NCBI RefSeq assembly: GCF_003031405.1
Contig: NZ_CP020469.1
Coordinates: forward strand, 2,604,001 to 2,668,000
DNA: 64,000 nucleotides
Reading direction: 5' to 3'
Source of the DNA: Halomonas sp. 'Soap Lake #6'
GTDB taxonomy: Bacteria > Pseudomonadota > Gammaproteobacteria > Pseudomonadales > Halomonadaceae
Shown: positions 1-7,975 of the stretch, one piece after another
Layout of the letters: each line of letters starts with the position of its first letter
Position numbering within the stretch: position 1 is the stretch's first letter
The notes under the pieces: generated by a model
What the model was told of the DNA's origin: nothing
The model's database searches: none
The model's input: only the letters and a program-made list of their open reading frames with translations
Position numbers and translations under genes: made by a program

Positions 1-504
1 TTTTTGCTCATCAATAAGTCGTTCACGGAGCTGTATTTCACCCACAACAATATCAGCAAGATCCTTCATCGCTGCTTGTTCTGCAATATTTAAGGTGCGG
101 GGTTTAATGTCCATCGCGCACAGTGAGCCTAATACATAGCCCTGAGAGCTTTTTAGAGGTAAGCCCGCATAGAAACGCACGCCTCCAGGCATCGTTACGT
201 ATGGGTTGTCGGCAAATCGTTCGTCAAGAAGAGCGTCATTCACAATCAACGGAACTGCTTGAACCACGGTATACGCGCAAAAAGCCTCGTCCCGCGGTGT
301 TTCGATAGTATCCATCCCGACTTTGGACTTAAACCACTGCCGATTGGCATCCACCAAGGAAACCGCAGCCATTGGTACGTTTAGCAGCAGACTCACTAAC
401 CGTGTAATACGGTCAAACACCGGCTCATTAGCCGTATCTAGCAGCGCCAACTCATTCAGCGCTGCTAAACGGGCATCTTCATCGAACGGTATTGGAAAAC
501 TCAT
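1..504 (-). CDS. GAF-domain protein, N-terminal part (runs off the window)
   Basis: An open frame on the minus strand starts at an ATG at 502-504 and is still open at position 1, giving 168 codons. Residues about 20-150 look like a GAF sensor domain of the family that often heads histidine kinases or GGDEF/EAL proteins. Visible hallmarks are VDANRQWFKS, DEAFCAYTV, FYAGLPLKS and LGSLCAMD. The output domain, if any, lies outside the window, so whether this is a kinase, a cyclase or a stand-alone sensor cannot be told. No good Shine-Dalgarno sequence precedes the ATG. Domain call is firm, function is not. Confidence 0.75.
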   Translation of the reverse strand, partial: MSFPIPFDEDARLAALNELALLDTANEPVFDRITRLVSLLLNVPMAAVSLVDANRQWFKSKVGMDTIETPRDEAFCAYTVVQAVPLIVNDALLDERFADNPYVTMPGGVRFYAGLPLKSSQGYVLGSLCAMDIKPRTLNIAEQAAMKDLADIVVGEIQLRERLIDEQK

Positions 505-586
505 CGTTGTAGGACCAGTACGGGTGAAAGGCTTTACCACAGCATAACGTGAAATAGCACTTACTGCTTAGCACCTTGATTACTCG

Positions 587-1171
587 TTAGGCACGGGGCT
601 CCCTACCCATTCCATAAAACTCAGGATTAGGCGGTGTACCCGCCAAGGTGACTAACCTATTCGACATACCAAAGAAAGCGGCGATTGCACCTATGTCCCA
701 GCAGTCATCCAACGTAAAACCTACTCCTGCTAAGCGCTCCTGCCAGGCTAGTGAAAACTCACCGACCTCAATGGAACAGTGCAAGGCAAAGTCGAGCATC
801 AAACGGTGACGCTCGCTTAGCCCAGCCACAGTGTGATTTATAGCCACGTTATCTGCTAATAATGGGTCTTTGCTATAAATACGCACTAAAGCGCCGTGGG
901 CAACGACACAATATAAGCAGCGGTTACGAGCGCTAGTGGCGACCACTATCATCTCTTTTTCAGCTTTTGTGAGCGTATCTGAGTCGCGCTCCATCAGCGC
1001 GTCGTGATAAGCGAAGAAAGCGCGAAATTCGTCAGGTCGATGGGCTAACATTAAGAACACATTGGGCACAAACCCAGCTTTTTCCTGCACACTTACTATT
1101 GAGTTTCGAATGTCATCAGGCAGATCGTCCAATGTTTCAGGTATGGCAAAACGACTTATTGAAGCAGACAT
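587..1171 (-). CDS. carboxymuconolactone decarboxylase / AhpD-like peroxidase-related protein
   Basis: A 194-residue all-helical protein of the AhpD/CMD superfamily. The redox motif CLYCVVAHGA gives the CxxC plus downstream His typical of alkylhydroperoxidase-like proteins. Members use the Cys pair in peroxide reduction or unknown redox chemistry, so the substrate is not predictable. The start at 1171 (MSASISRF) is preferred over a longer in-frame start at 1237 because AAAGGTGAATAT sits directly before it. It lies alone, with a spacer of about 80 bp separating it from the GAF gene on the same strand. Confidence 0.8.
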   Translation of the reverse strand: MSASISRFAIPETLDDLPDDIRNSIVSVQEKAGFVPNVFLMLAHRPDEFRAFFAYHDALMERDSDTLTKAEKEMIVVATSARNRCLYCVVAHGALVRIYSKDPLLADNVAINHTVAGLSERHRLMLDFALHCSIEVGEFSLAWQERLAGVGFTLDDCWDIGAIAAFFGMSNRLVTLAGTPPNPEFYGMGREPRA

Positions 1172-1381
1172 ATATTCACCTTTGTTATTTTGCTGTGCAG
1201 TTAGTTGAGGCCCCACACCAATAGGGTGAGCGACCAAATGGTTCTGTCACAAAATACTATACAAAGCGACTATCAATCATTGGCTTCGCTCGCCATACTT
1301 CAAGACTAATAATCACCACTAAAGCCGTGCACAGTACGTTTAAAACAGCTCGGTAAAAAGGGAAAGCAGAGGGAAAACACT

Positions 1382-2074
1382 ATGCAGAACGCCGAAGCCA
1401 AAGAGCATACCCAAGGGCGACTACACGAGCTATTTGCCGAGCCTTATCGTGCATTCGAGAACGATTCGGACGAGCGGCAAATGCACATCCGTACCGCGCT
1501 ACACCTGCTGCTTGTTCGCCCAATGAGTCGAGGCCAAGTCACACTCCGCGTTATCCATGGTTGGGAGAACGGTAGCTTCGAACCCGATGATTTACAGCAT
1601 GTAGACTACGCACTACGAACCCTGGGTGATTTCCGCGCTGTCGTTAGCGATTTTGAGCAAGCGGCTCGCCAAAACTCCCCTCTGCCTGCCGACGCTACGG
1701 CGATTCTTGCAGCACCACTGGCCGACGCTATTGCCGATGCTGAAGCAGGGGGTAAAACCCTCATACCAGATATCCGCGAAACCCCAGCACACTGGCCTGA
1801 TTTTGAAGGCGGGCTAGCCCTCTATACGCTGTTTAAAATGTATCACCGCTTAGTCTACGGTGAAGACGACACGTATCGCTGCGCTCAGTGCGAGACACCT
1901 CACGGCCTGCGTGAAATCCACGAGTTTCATCTTGAAGAGGGCGAGTTCGCTCTGCTTGTTCCCTTGCGCGAACATGTGAAAGACACGCCCTCTCTGTTAG
2001 TCATGCATGAAAGCCAACTTGGCCCCATCGAACAGTTATTTGAACAAAGCCTGCCACTGTTTGATGATTTTTAA
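1382..2074 (+). CDS. conserved hypothetical protein with a CxxC pair
   Basis: A 230-residue acidic protein that I do not recognise. The middle third is helical and Ala-rich. The last third has a possible metal-binding pair, YRCAQCETPHGL, at about residues 163-174. There is no signal peptide or membrane segment, so it is probably cytosolic. The ATG at 1382 has GGGAAAAC before it, a weak ribosome site. It stands alone between two minus-strand genes. Codon use looks like the neighbouring host genes. Function unknown. Confidence 0.65.
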   Translation: MQNAEAKEHTQGRLHELFAEPYRAFENDSDERQMHIRTALHLLLVRPMSRGQVTLRVIHGWENGSFEPDDLQHVDYALRTLGDFRAVVSDFEQAARQNSPLPADATAILAAPLADAIADAEAGGKTLIPDIRETPAHWPDFEGGLALYTLFKMYHRLVYGEDDTYRCAQCETPHGLREIHEFHLEEGEFALLVPLREHVKDTPSLLVMHESQLGPIEQLFEQSLPLFDDF

Positions 2075-2144
2075 CGCTGCTGTTTGTTCACTTAGTTGGT
2101 CATTAGCCTAGCTGGTAGTTAATAGCTGGTAGACACGAAGCCTC

Positions 2145-2191
2145 GCAAGGAACCCCGCCTGCGTTCTTTGTAGCACGCTGCGGGGGGCTTG
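2145..2191. terminator. GC-rich hairpin between converging genes
   Basis: GCAAG and CCCCGC on the left pair with GCGGGG and CTTGC on the right, around a loop of about 12 bases. It lies between the 3' ends of the plus-strand hypothetical gene and mmsA, so it may end transcription from both sides. There is no clean T run. Confidence 0.45.
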
Positions 2192-2231
2192 CTGCATGCT
2201 TGTCTACGTTAGCGCTACTTCTACCGGCAAT

Positions 2232-3728
2232 TTAAAGTGAAATAGTGCTATTGATACCGCTAGAGATATTTTCCGGCTCAAACCAGCGGGCGGTAACCGT
2301 TTTAGTCTGCGTCCAGAAAGCAATTGCCTGTTTGCCATTCGGCCCCAGATCACCCAGCTTAGATGCCCGCGAACCAGTAAAGCTGAAGTAGGCCACCGGC
2401 ACAGGAATGGGTACGTTAATCCCTATCTGGCCGACATCAATGTCCGTTTCAAACCGTCGCGCCACCCAACCAGAATTAGTAAAAATCGAGGTACCGTTGC
2501 CATTGGGGTTGGCGTTAATAAAGTCGATTGCCTCATCCAGGGTTTCCACACTTACCACGCACAGAACAGGACCGAAGATCTCCTCCCGATAAATGGTCAT
2601 ATCTGCCGTTACATCAGCAAATAGTGTTGGCCCCACAAAATTCCCTTCAGGATAGCCCTCCACCGTATAGCCACGGCCATCGACTAGCAGTGTAGCGCCC
2701 TCTTTTTCACCGGCAGTAATCAGTCGCTCTACGCGCTCTTTTGCCTGTGGTGATACCACAGGACCTAGGTCCGCGTCACGCTGAGTACCCGGCCCCACTT
2801 TCATACTACGAGCACCCTCTTCGATATCCTTCAACCACTCACGCGCTTCACCTACCAGAACGACGACTGAGTTGGCCATACAACGCTGGCCCGCCGCTCC
2901 AAATGCCGATCCAAGTAGACTATCAATTGCCTGGCTGCGGTTTGCATCCGGCATCACTACGCAGTGGTTTTTTGCCCCCATCATAGCTTGCATGCGTTTG
3001 CCCGCAGCGGCAGCACGGTTATAGAGCAAAGAGCCGACATGGGTAGAGCCGATAAATGAGAGTGCCTTGATATCCTGGTGATCGGCAATTTGATTGGCAA
3101 CATCAGGACCGCCATGCACAACATTCAACACCCCCTCAGGAATGCCCGCTTCGTGGGCAAGCTCTACCAAGCGCATTGTGGAGCTTGGATCCTGCTCAGA
3201 TGGCTTCAAAACAAAGGTATTACCAGTGGCAATTGCCAGAGGGAACATAAAGCAGGGCAACATAATGGGGAAGTTAAACGCGGTAATACCTGCACCAACG
3301 CCAAGCGGCTGGTGCATGGTGTAAACATCGACTTCATTGGCAGCGTTTTCAGCCAGCTCCCCTAGCTGTAGCGAGGTAATCGAGCATGCGTGCTCAACCA
3401 CTTCAAGGCCGCGCCCTACTTCACCTTCTGCATCGGGTAATGTTTTACCATGCTCTTCAGTGATCAATGCGGCCAATTCAGCAGTATTCTCACGAATCAG
3501 CGCCTGGAGCTTCAGCATGATCCGCATACGCTTACCAAGCGGTACTTTACGCCACTGTTTGAAGGCTGCTTTAGCACTCGCGATGGCACGTTCCACTTCT
3601 TCTGCGGTACAGAAAGGTACTCTGGCAACAACTTCCTGTGTTGCCGGATTCACCACATCCCGCCAATCCTGGCTTTGGGACATGACTGGCTGACCATCGA
3701 TATACATCGGTATTTCGCGAACAGACAT
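2232..3728 (-). CDS. mmsA: CoA-acylating methylmalonate-semialdehyde dehydrogenase
   Basis: A 498-residue aldehyde dehydrogenase, the usual length of MmsA. The family oxidises methylmalonate or malonate semialdehyde to propionyl- or acetyl-CoA in valine and inositol catabolism, using NAD and CoA in the cytosol. The catalytic Cys is in [11 protein letters not shown] at about residue 285. The position where most aldehyde dehydrogenases carry the general-base Glu reads GAKNHC, as in CoA-dependent MmsA enzymes. The start at 3728 ([10 protein letters not shown]) is chosen because AGGAA precedes it; the frame stays open to 3794. No other valine-degradation gene is adjacent, so a role in inositol or beta-alanine breakdown is equally possible. 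Confidence 0.93.
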   Translation of the reverse strand: MSVREIPMYIDGQPVMSQSQDWRDVVNPATQEVVARVPFCTAEEVERAIASAKAAFKQWRKVPLGKRMRIMLKLQALIRENTAELAALITEEHGKTLPDAEGEVGRGLEVVEHACSITSLQLGELAENAANEVDVYTMHQPLGVGAGITAFNFPIMLPCFMFPLAIATGNTFVLKPSEQDPSSTMRLVELAHEAGIPEGVLNVVHGGPDVANQIADHQDIKALSFIGSTHVGSLLYNRAAAAGKRMQAMMGAKNHCVVMPDANRSQAIDSLLGSAFGAAGQRCMANSVVVLVGEAREWLKDIEEGARSMKVGPGTQRDADLGPVVSPQAKERVERLITAGEKEGATLLVDGRGYTVEGYPEGNFVGPTLFADVTADMTIYREEIFGPVLCVVSVETLDEAIDFINANPNGNGTSIFTNSGWVARRFETDIDVGQIGINVPIPVPVAYFSFTGSRASKLGDLGPNGKQAIAFWTQTKTVTARWFEPENISSGINSTISL

Positions 3729-3955
3729 AGCGCTATTCCTCAAGGTTGTGTTTGTTATGGGATCTAATTGAGAGCCTCTAGGGTATATCAGCAAGTTAAC
3801 GTAAACGTCAACCTCCCTCTTGGTACAAGGAATATCTTAAATGCGATGGCGATTAGTCTTTCCATCGCGCTTACCCCATCGCTATGCTGACATGTTAGCG
3901 ACGCCGAACGCGGTTCCCACGGAGCAGGCTCGGCCATCATACAAGGAGGCCACCC

Positions 3956-5014
3956 ATGCAGACATTTAGCTGCCGCTGCGGCAATGCGCTATTTTTTGAA
4001 AACACTCACTGCCTGGCCTGCGAGTCTGAGGTTGGCTGGTGCCCTGCATGTACCAATATTGTGGCGCTAGAACCGCTGACAGGTGGTGGCTACCGCTGCA
4101 CCAATAAAAACTGTGGCGTGGCTCTGATGAAGTGCCATAACTACGCGGTAGAGAATGTATGTAATCGCATGGTCGTCATGGCAGAAGGCCACGCGGATAC
4201 ACTATGTGACTGTTGCCGCTATAACGATGTCATTCCGGACCTTGATATTATCGGTAACCGCGAGCGCTGGGCGGCCCTGGAAGCAGCTAAGCGGCGGCTA
4301 TTCCACACGTTGGATTTATTGAAACTGCCCCATGGCACGGACGGAGAAAATATTCGTGTGCCGTTAAGCTTTTCATTTATGGCGGACGCCTTACCCGACC
4401 AAGGGCTTTGGCGCTCAACCGCCAGTCAAGAGAAGGTGTATACCGGACACGCTAACGGTCACATCACCATCAACGTTAAAGAAGCCGATGACGTTGAACG
4501 CGAACGCTTACGCGTTGACATGAACGAATCCCACCGCACACTAATTGGTCATTTTCGCCATGAAATTGGTCACTACTATTGGGATTTACTGATAAAAGGT
4601 CTTGAGGAAGATGCTTGCCGACAAGTATTTGGTGATCATAGCTGCCCGACTTATGCGAATGCGTTAGAACAGTACTATCAGCAAGGTGCGCCTGCCGACT
4701 GGCCAACTCGCTTCATATCCGCTTACGCATCCATGCACCCTTGGGAGGACTTCGCAGAAACCTTCGCGTTTTATCTGGATATGGTGGCAGTGTTGGATAC
4801 TGCACTTCACATGGGGCTTTCCCGTGCGGAGTATGACGGCACGCTGAATAGTATGCTGCTAGCCTTTCACCAAGTAGGGTTGGCAGTGAATGAGTTAAAC
4901 CGGGATATGGGCCTGCTGGACTTAGCGCCCGGAGTGATTGCTCCTACAGTGCGCGATAAGCTGGCGTATGTGCACGCATTAGTAAAGCGTGCAAACACCA
5001 GCTTTAACGCCTAA
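3956..5014 (+). CDS. putative zinc-binding metallopeptidase with N-terminal zinc ribbons
   Basis: 352 residues. The first 90 carry several CxxC knuckles (CRCGN, CLAC, CPAC and others), as in zinc-ribbon domains. At about residues 200-210, RHEIGHYYWD is an HExxH zinc-protease site, and DFAETFAFYLD further on is a plausible third ligand region. This matches the family annotated as putative zinc-binding peptidase. AAGGAGG lies just before the ATG. It is next to the alpha-E/ATP-grasp/transglutaminase locus, and this peptidase family is known to travel with those genes, so it may act on the same peptide product. That link is inferred from context. Confidence 0.85.
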   Translation: MQTFSCRCGNALFFENTHCLACESEVGWCPACTNIVALEPLTGGGYRCTNKNCGVALMKCHNYAVENVCNRMVVMAEGHADTLCDCCRYNDVIPDLDIIGNRERWAALEAAKRRLFHTLDLLKLPHGTDGENIRVPLSFSFMADALPDQGLWRSTASQEKVYTGHANGHITINVKEADDVERERLRVDMNESHRTLIGHFRHEIGHYYWDLLIKGLEEDACRQVFGDHSCPTYANALEQYYQQGAPADWPTRFISAYASMHPWEDFAETFAFYLDMVAVLDTALHMGLSRAEYDGTLNSMLLAFHQVGLAVNELNRDMGLLDLAPGVIAPTVRDKLAYVHALVKRANTSFNA

Positions 5015-5026
5015 ACCGTGTCTTTA

Positions 5027-5046
5027 TCGCCAAGTGGCTAAGGCGA
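5027..5046. terminator. short hairpin between converging genes
   Basis: TCGCC and GGCGA, ten bases apart, can pair in the 34-bp gap between the ends of the peptidase gene and the alpha-E gene. The stem is short and there is no strong T run. Confidence 0.3.
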
Positions 5047-5048
5047 GA

Positions 5049-6047
5049 TTAATCGTTGTCATGGTCCCCTGCGTGGCTCTGGGATTGGCGCTGAGTCACC
5101 CGAGGCACCCCTTCGCTATTCACGAAATAGGTAGCGCTTAACGTATCGTGAATAGCGGCAAAACCAATCTGCAGTTCATCTACGAAAGCGTGCAGTTTAC
5201 TCGGCGAGTGGGCGAGCGCCTGAATATCGGCGTCAACCACGTCGGCACGCACCAGTGACACTGTCGCCACCACCCGATCTTGGCGTGGCAGCAGTTGCAA
5301 CTCATGGCCCAGAGTTTCCAAACTGCAAGCAATCGAACGCGGTAGGTTCGGATCCTGAAGTAAGAAGCGCAGCACATCTGGTCCGCGTACCCGTAACCGC
5401 ACCTGCTGACGATACATTTGATAAGCCGTTAGCGATTTCAGCACGCTCATCCACTGCAGGTTCTCAAAGGGCAGCAGCTCCTCTGGGTTCTGAGGTAATA
5501 AACTTGCTGAACGAACATCAACGATACGCGTCGTCATATCCGCCCGTTCAAGCTGACGACCTAACTCAATAAAAGTGCGCGCCGGGCCATGGCTTAGTGT
5601 TCCTTCGATTAGCCCCGTTAAGGTCTGACAACCACGAATAACGTTTTTCAAAAACGCATCCCTGCGCCGTGGGCTAACGCCGTTTTCAGCATGGTCTGCA
5701 ACATTTAGATAGAGCTGGTTGACCTCTTCCCAAATCTCGCGAGGCACTACATCTCGGGTGGTACGCAGATTTTCCCGGGCACTGGCCAACGCCGAGAGAA
5801 TTGAGCTGCTGTTTTGTGCATCAGCGCATAAAAAGTACACCACGCTGCGCTCATCAAAGCTGGTATGGCGAGCGTTAAATGCTTCTAACGTGCCGGTCAT
5901 TTCAATTAATGGCGCCCAACCAAGAGGCAAGTGGCGCGGCAAATCCAGCATCAAGTGGCTATTCACGCTCAGTAGTCGAGCAGTATCTTCGGCCCGCTCA
6001 ATGTAGCGCGCCATCCAGTAAAGGTTTTCAGCTACACGTGACAGCAT
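5049..6047 (-). CDS. alpha-E domain protein
   Basis: 332 residues, all helical, with the diagnostic alpha-E opening MLSRVAENLYWMARYIERAED. These proteins have repeated conserved Glu residues and accompany circularly permuted ATP-grasp ligases in predicted peptide-synthesis operons; their biochemical role is not established. The start at 6047 is taken because the domain begins there and GGAGTC precedes it; a start at 6092 would lie inside the upstream gene. It begins 4 bases after the stop of the ATP-grasp gene, so both are surely co-transcribed. A second alpha-E copy is fused to an ATP-grasp at 11416-13824. Confidence 0.9.
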   Translation of the reverse strand: MLSRVAENLYWMARYIERAEDTARLLSVNSHLMLDLPRHLPLGWAPLIEMTGTLEAFNARHTSFDERSVVYFLCADAQNSSSILSALASARENLRTTRDVVPREIWEEVNQLYLNVADHAENGVSPRRRDAFLKNVIRGCQTLTGLIEGTLSHGPARTFIELGRQLERADMTTRIVDVRSASLLPQNPEELLPFENLQWMSVLKSLTAYQMYRQQVRLRVRGPDVLRFLLQDPNLPRSIACSLETLGHELQLLPRQDRVVATVSLVRADVVDADIQALAHSPSKLHAFVDELQIGFAAIHDTLSATYFVNSEGVPRVTQRQSQSHAGDHDND

Positions 6048-6051
6048 GGCG

Positions 6052-7536
6052 CTAGACTCCTGTCTGTTCAGCGGCAAGTGCCGCATTCTCATCGGTTTCC
6101 ACTATCCAGGTATCTTTGCTACCACCTCCTTGGGAGGAGTTCACTACCAACGAACCTTCCACCAGCGCTACCCGGGTTAATCCTCCAGTGGTTACATGAG
6201 TTTCCGGTCCAGACAGAATAAACGGACGAAGGTCAACATGACGCGGCTGTGGTAAGCCATTGGCAAGCGTCGGCGTTGTCGAAAGCGCTAACGTAGGCTG
6301 AGCCATATAGTTACGGGGGTTGGCTGTAATTAACCGGGCAAACTCATTGCGCGTCTCTTTAGTGGAGCGAGGCCCAATCAACATGCCGTACCCTCCAGAC
6401 TCATTTGCGGGTTTTACCACCAACTCATCTAAATGATCTAACACGTATTTACGGTCATCTTCGAACATACACAGGTAGCTCGGCACATTGGGCAGCAGCG
6501 GCTCCTGATCCAGATAATACTTAATAATTTCAGGTACAAAGGCATAAACGACTTTATCATCGGCAACCCCCGCTCCTGGGGCATTTGCCAATGCAACCTT
6601 ACCCGCCCGCCAGGAACGCATTAAACCTGCCACGCCGAGCATAGAGTCTGAATTGAATGCTTCAGGATCAAGGAACTCGTCATCTACCCTGCGGTAAATA
6701 ACGTCGACACGGCGCATTCCCTCAACGGTACGCATATAAACCACATCTTCATCATCCACCAGTAGATCACTGCCCTGAACCAACTCAACCCCCATTTGCT
6801 GGGCAAGGTAGGCGTGCTCAAAATAAGCAGAGTTGTATATACCAGGGGTTAGTACCACAACTTGAGGGTCGTCTCCGGGGCGTGGCGACATCGCCGCCAA
6901 CATGTCATATAGATGGGCAACATAATCATCAACGGGCAGGATTTTTCCCGAAGCAAACAGTTCAGGCAGTACACGCTTGGTCACATTGCGGTTTTCCAGC
7001 ATGTAGGAAACACCAGAGGGAATACGCAAGTTATCTTCTAAAACATACAGCGTACCATCACCACCGCGCACTAAATCTGAGCCACAAATGTGTGCCCATA
7101 CCCCGTGGGGTGGATTTATACCTACGCATTGTGGACGAAAGTTAACTGACTGAGCTAGGACTTCAGCAGGTAACACCTTGTCTTTAATAACCTTTTGGTC
7201 GTGATAAAGATCATCAATAAATAAATTAAGTGCTTGTACGCGCTGCTTTAAACCTGCCTCGGTTTTGCGCCATTCACTGGCTGATATAATTCTTGGCACA
7301 ATATCGAAAGGCCAAGCGCGATCAATCATGGCCCCTTCTGAATAGACGGTAAACGTTATCCCCATGGTACGAATGGCAATTTCAGCCGCCGTTTTACGTT
7401 CGGCTAACTCCTCCGCACTAAACCGCGCCAGCATATTGCAAAGCTCGTCTGCCGATGCACGTGGTTGCCCTGGCGCCGCTAGCAGCTCGTCATAAAAGTC
7501 ACGGCACGCATAGTTATTCCAATTCACTTGGCTCAT
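6052..7536 (-). CDS. circularly permuted type 2 ATP-grasp protein
   Basis: 494 residues of the circularly permuted ATP-grasp family (formerly DUF404/DUF407). Typical blocks are visible: GINPPHGVWAHICGSDLVRG, LEDNLRIPSGVSYMLENR, VVVLTPGIYNSAYFEHAYLA and VVKPANESGGYGMLIGP, where the Lys and Gly-rich stretch should bind ATP. Family members are predicted amide- or peptide-bond-forming ligases. AGGAGAG stands before the ATG. It is the first gene of a two-gene minus-strand operon with alpha-E. A sigma-54 promoter at 7663-7678 faces it, with NtrC-like sites further upstream, so nitrogen limitation is the likely trigger. Confidence 0.92.
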   Translation of the reverse strand: MSQVNWNNYACRDFYDELLAAPGQPRASADELCNMLARFSAEELAERKTAAEIAIRTMGITFTVYSEGAMIDRAWPFDIVPRIISASEWRKTEAGLKQRVQALNLFIDDLYHDQKVIKDKVLPAEVLAQSVNFRPQCVGINPPHGVWAHICGSDLVRGGDGTLYVLEDNLRIPSGVSYMLENRNVTKRVLPELFASGKILPVDDYVAHLYDMLAAMSPRPGDDPQVVVLTPGIYNSAYFEHAYLAQQMGVELVQGSDLLVDDEDVVYMRTVEGMRRVDVIYRRVDDEFLDPEAFNSDSMLGVAGLMRSWRAGKVALANAPGAGVADDKVVYAFVPEIIKYYLDQEPLLPNVPSYLCMFEDDRKYVLDHLDELVVKPANESGGYGMLIGPRSTKETRNEFARLITANPRNYMAQPTLALSTTPTLANGLPQPRHVDLRPFILSGPETHVTTGGLTRVALVEGSLVVNSSQGGGSKDTWIVETDENAALAAEQTGV

Positions 7537-7662
7537 GGGCGCTCTCCTGGCACAGAGGTAGAAGTGACAGCTTCCTTAAACGTAGGGTAGGCCTGCCGCG
7601 CTTAATCTACGCAATCAACTGAACGTACGAACCACGCTTATAGTTAACTACACATGTAATTA

Positions 7663-7678
7663 GGCAAAATACGTACCA
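7663..7678 (-). promoter_or_regulatory. sigma-54 promoter (-24/-12)
   Basis: On the minus strand the sequence is TGGTACGTATTTTGCC. Against the consensus TGGCACG-N4-TTGC it has one mismatch in the -24 block, an intact TTGC and the exact GG-N10-GC spacing. It points at the ATP-grasp gene about 125 bp downstream. Confidence 0.7.
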
Positions 7679-7745
7679 TCTTTCGCGTTATTTCAACGCT
7701 TTTATGCATTGCTAAGTAAGAGTTTTGTTTCCAACAGCAGATAGA

Positions 7746-7762
7746 TGCACCATCTTGGTGAT
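7746..7762. promoter_or_regulatory. NtrC-like binding site, distal half perfect
   Basis: TGCACC-ATCTT-GGTGAT fits the NtrC dyad TGCACC-N5-GGTGCA with a perfect left half and 4 of 6 in the right half. It lies about 70 bp upstream of the sigma-54 promoter, in the usual enhancer range. Confidence 0.6.
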
Positions 7763-7785
7763 TATCAAAAAAAGGCTGCCCACAA

Positions 7786-7802
7786 AGCACTTTTTAGGTG
7801 CA
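7786..7802. promoter_or_regulatory. second NtrC-like binding site
   Basis: AGCACT-TTTTA-GGTGCA fits the same dyad with a perfect right half and 4 of 6 in the left half. It starts 40 bp from the start of the first site, close to four helical turns, as in paired NtrC enhancers. Confidence 0.55.
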
Positions 7803-7975
7803 AATAAAACACTGCTTTAGCTCATTATTAATTTTCCACACTTCTTAAACGCCTTTACCAATATTGCAGCTGCAAAAAAAAGCAACTGGAACGATACTTC
7901 AGGTACATAACTTTTTTAACCGATGTTAACTAAGCGTTATATCAGTTGATAACGGCTTACCTCTGAGGCTGTCAC

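Larger units (their letters stand above)
7537..7975. promoter_or_regulatory. divergent control region of the amidoligase locus
   Basis: A 439-bp AT-rich spacer between two divergent operons, with no gene. It contains a sigma-54-type promoter at 7663-7678 (minus strand) and two NtrC-like dyads at 7746-7762 and 7786-7802. No sigma-54 promoter with the required GG-N10-GC spacing was found facing the plus-strand gene at 7976, so that arm may use a different promoter. Confidence 0.65.
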
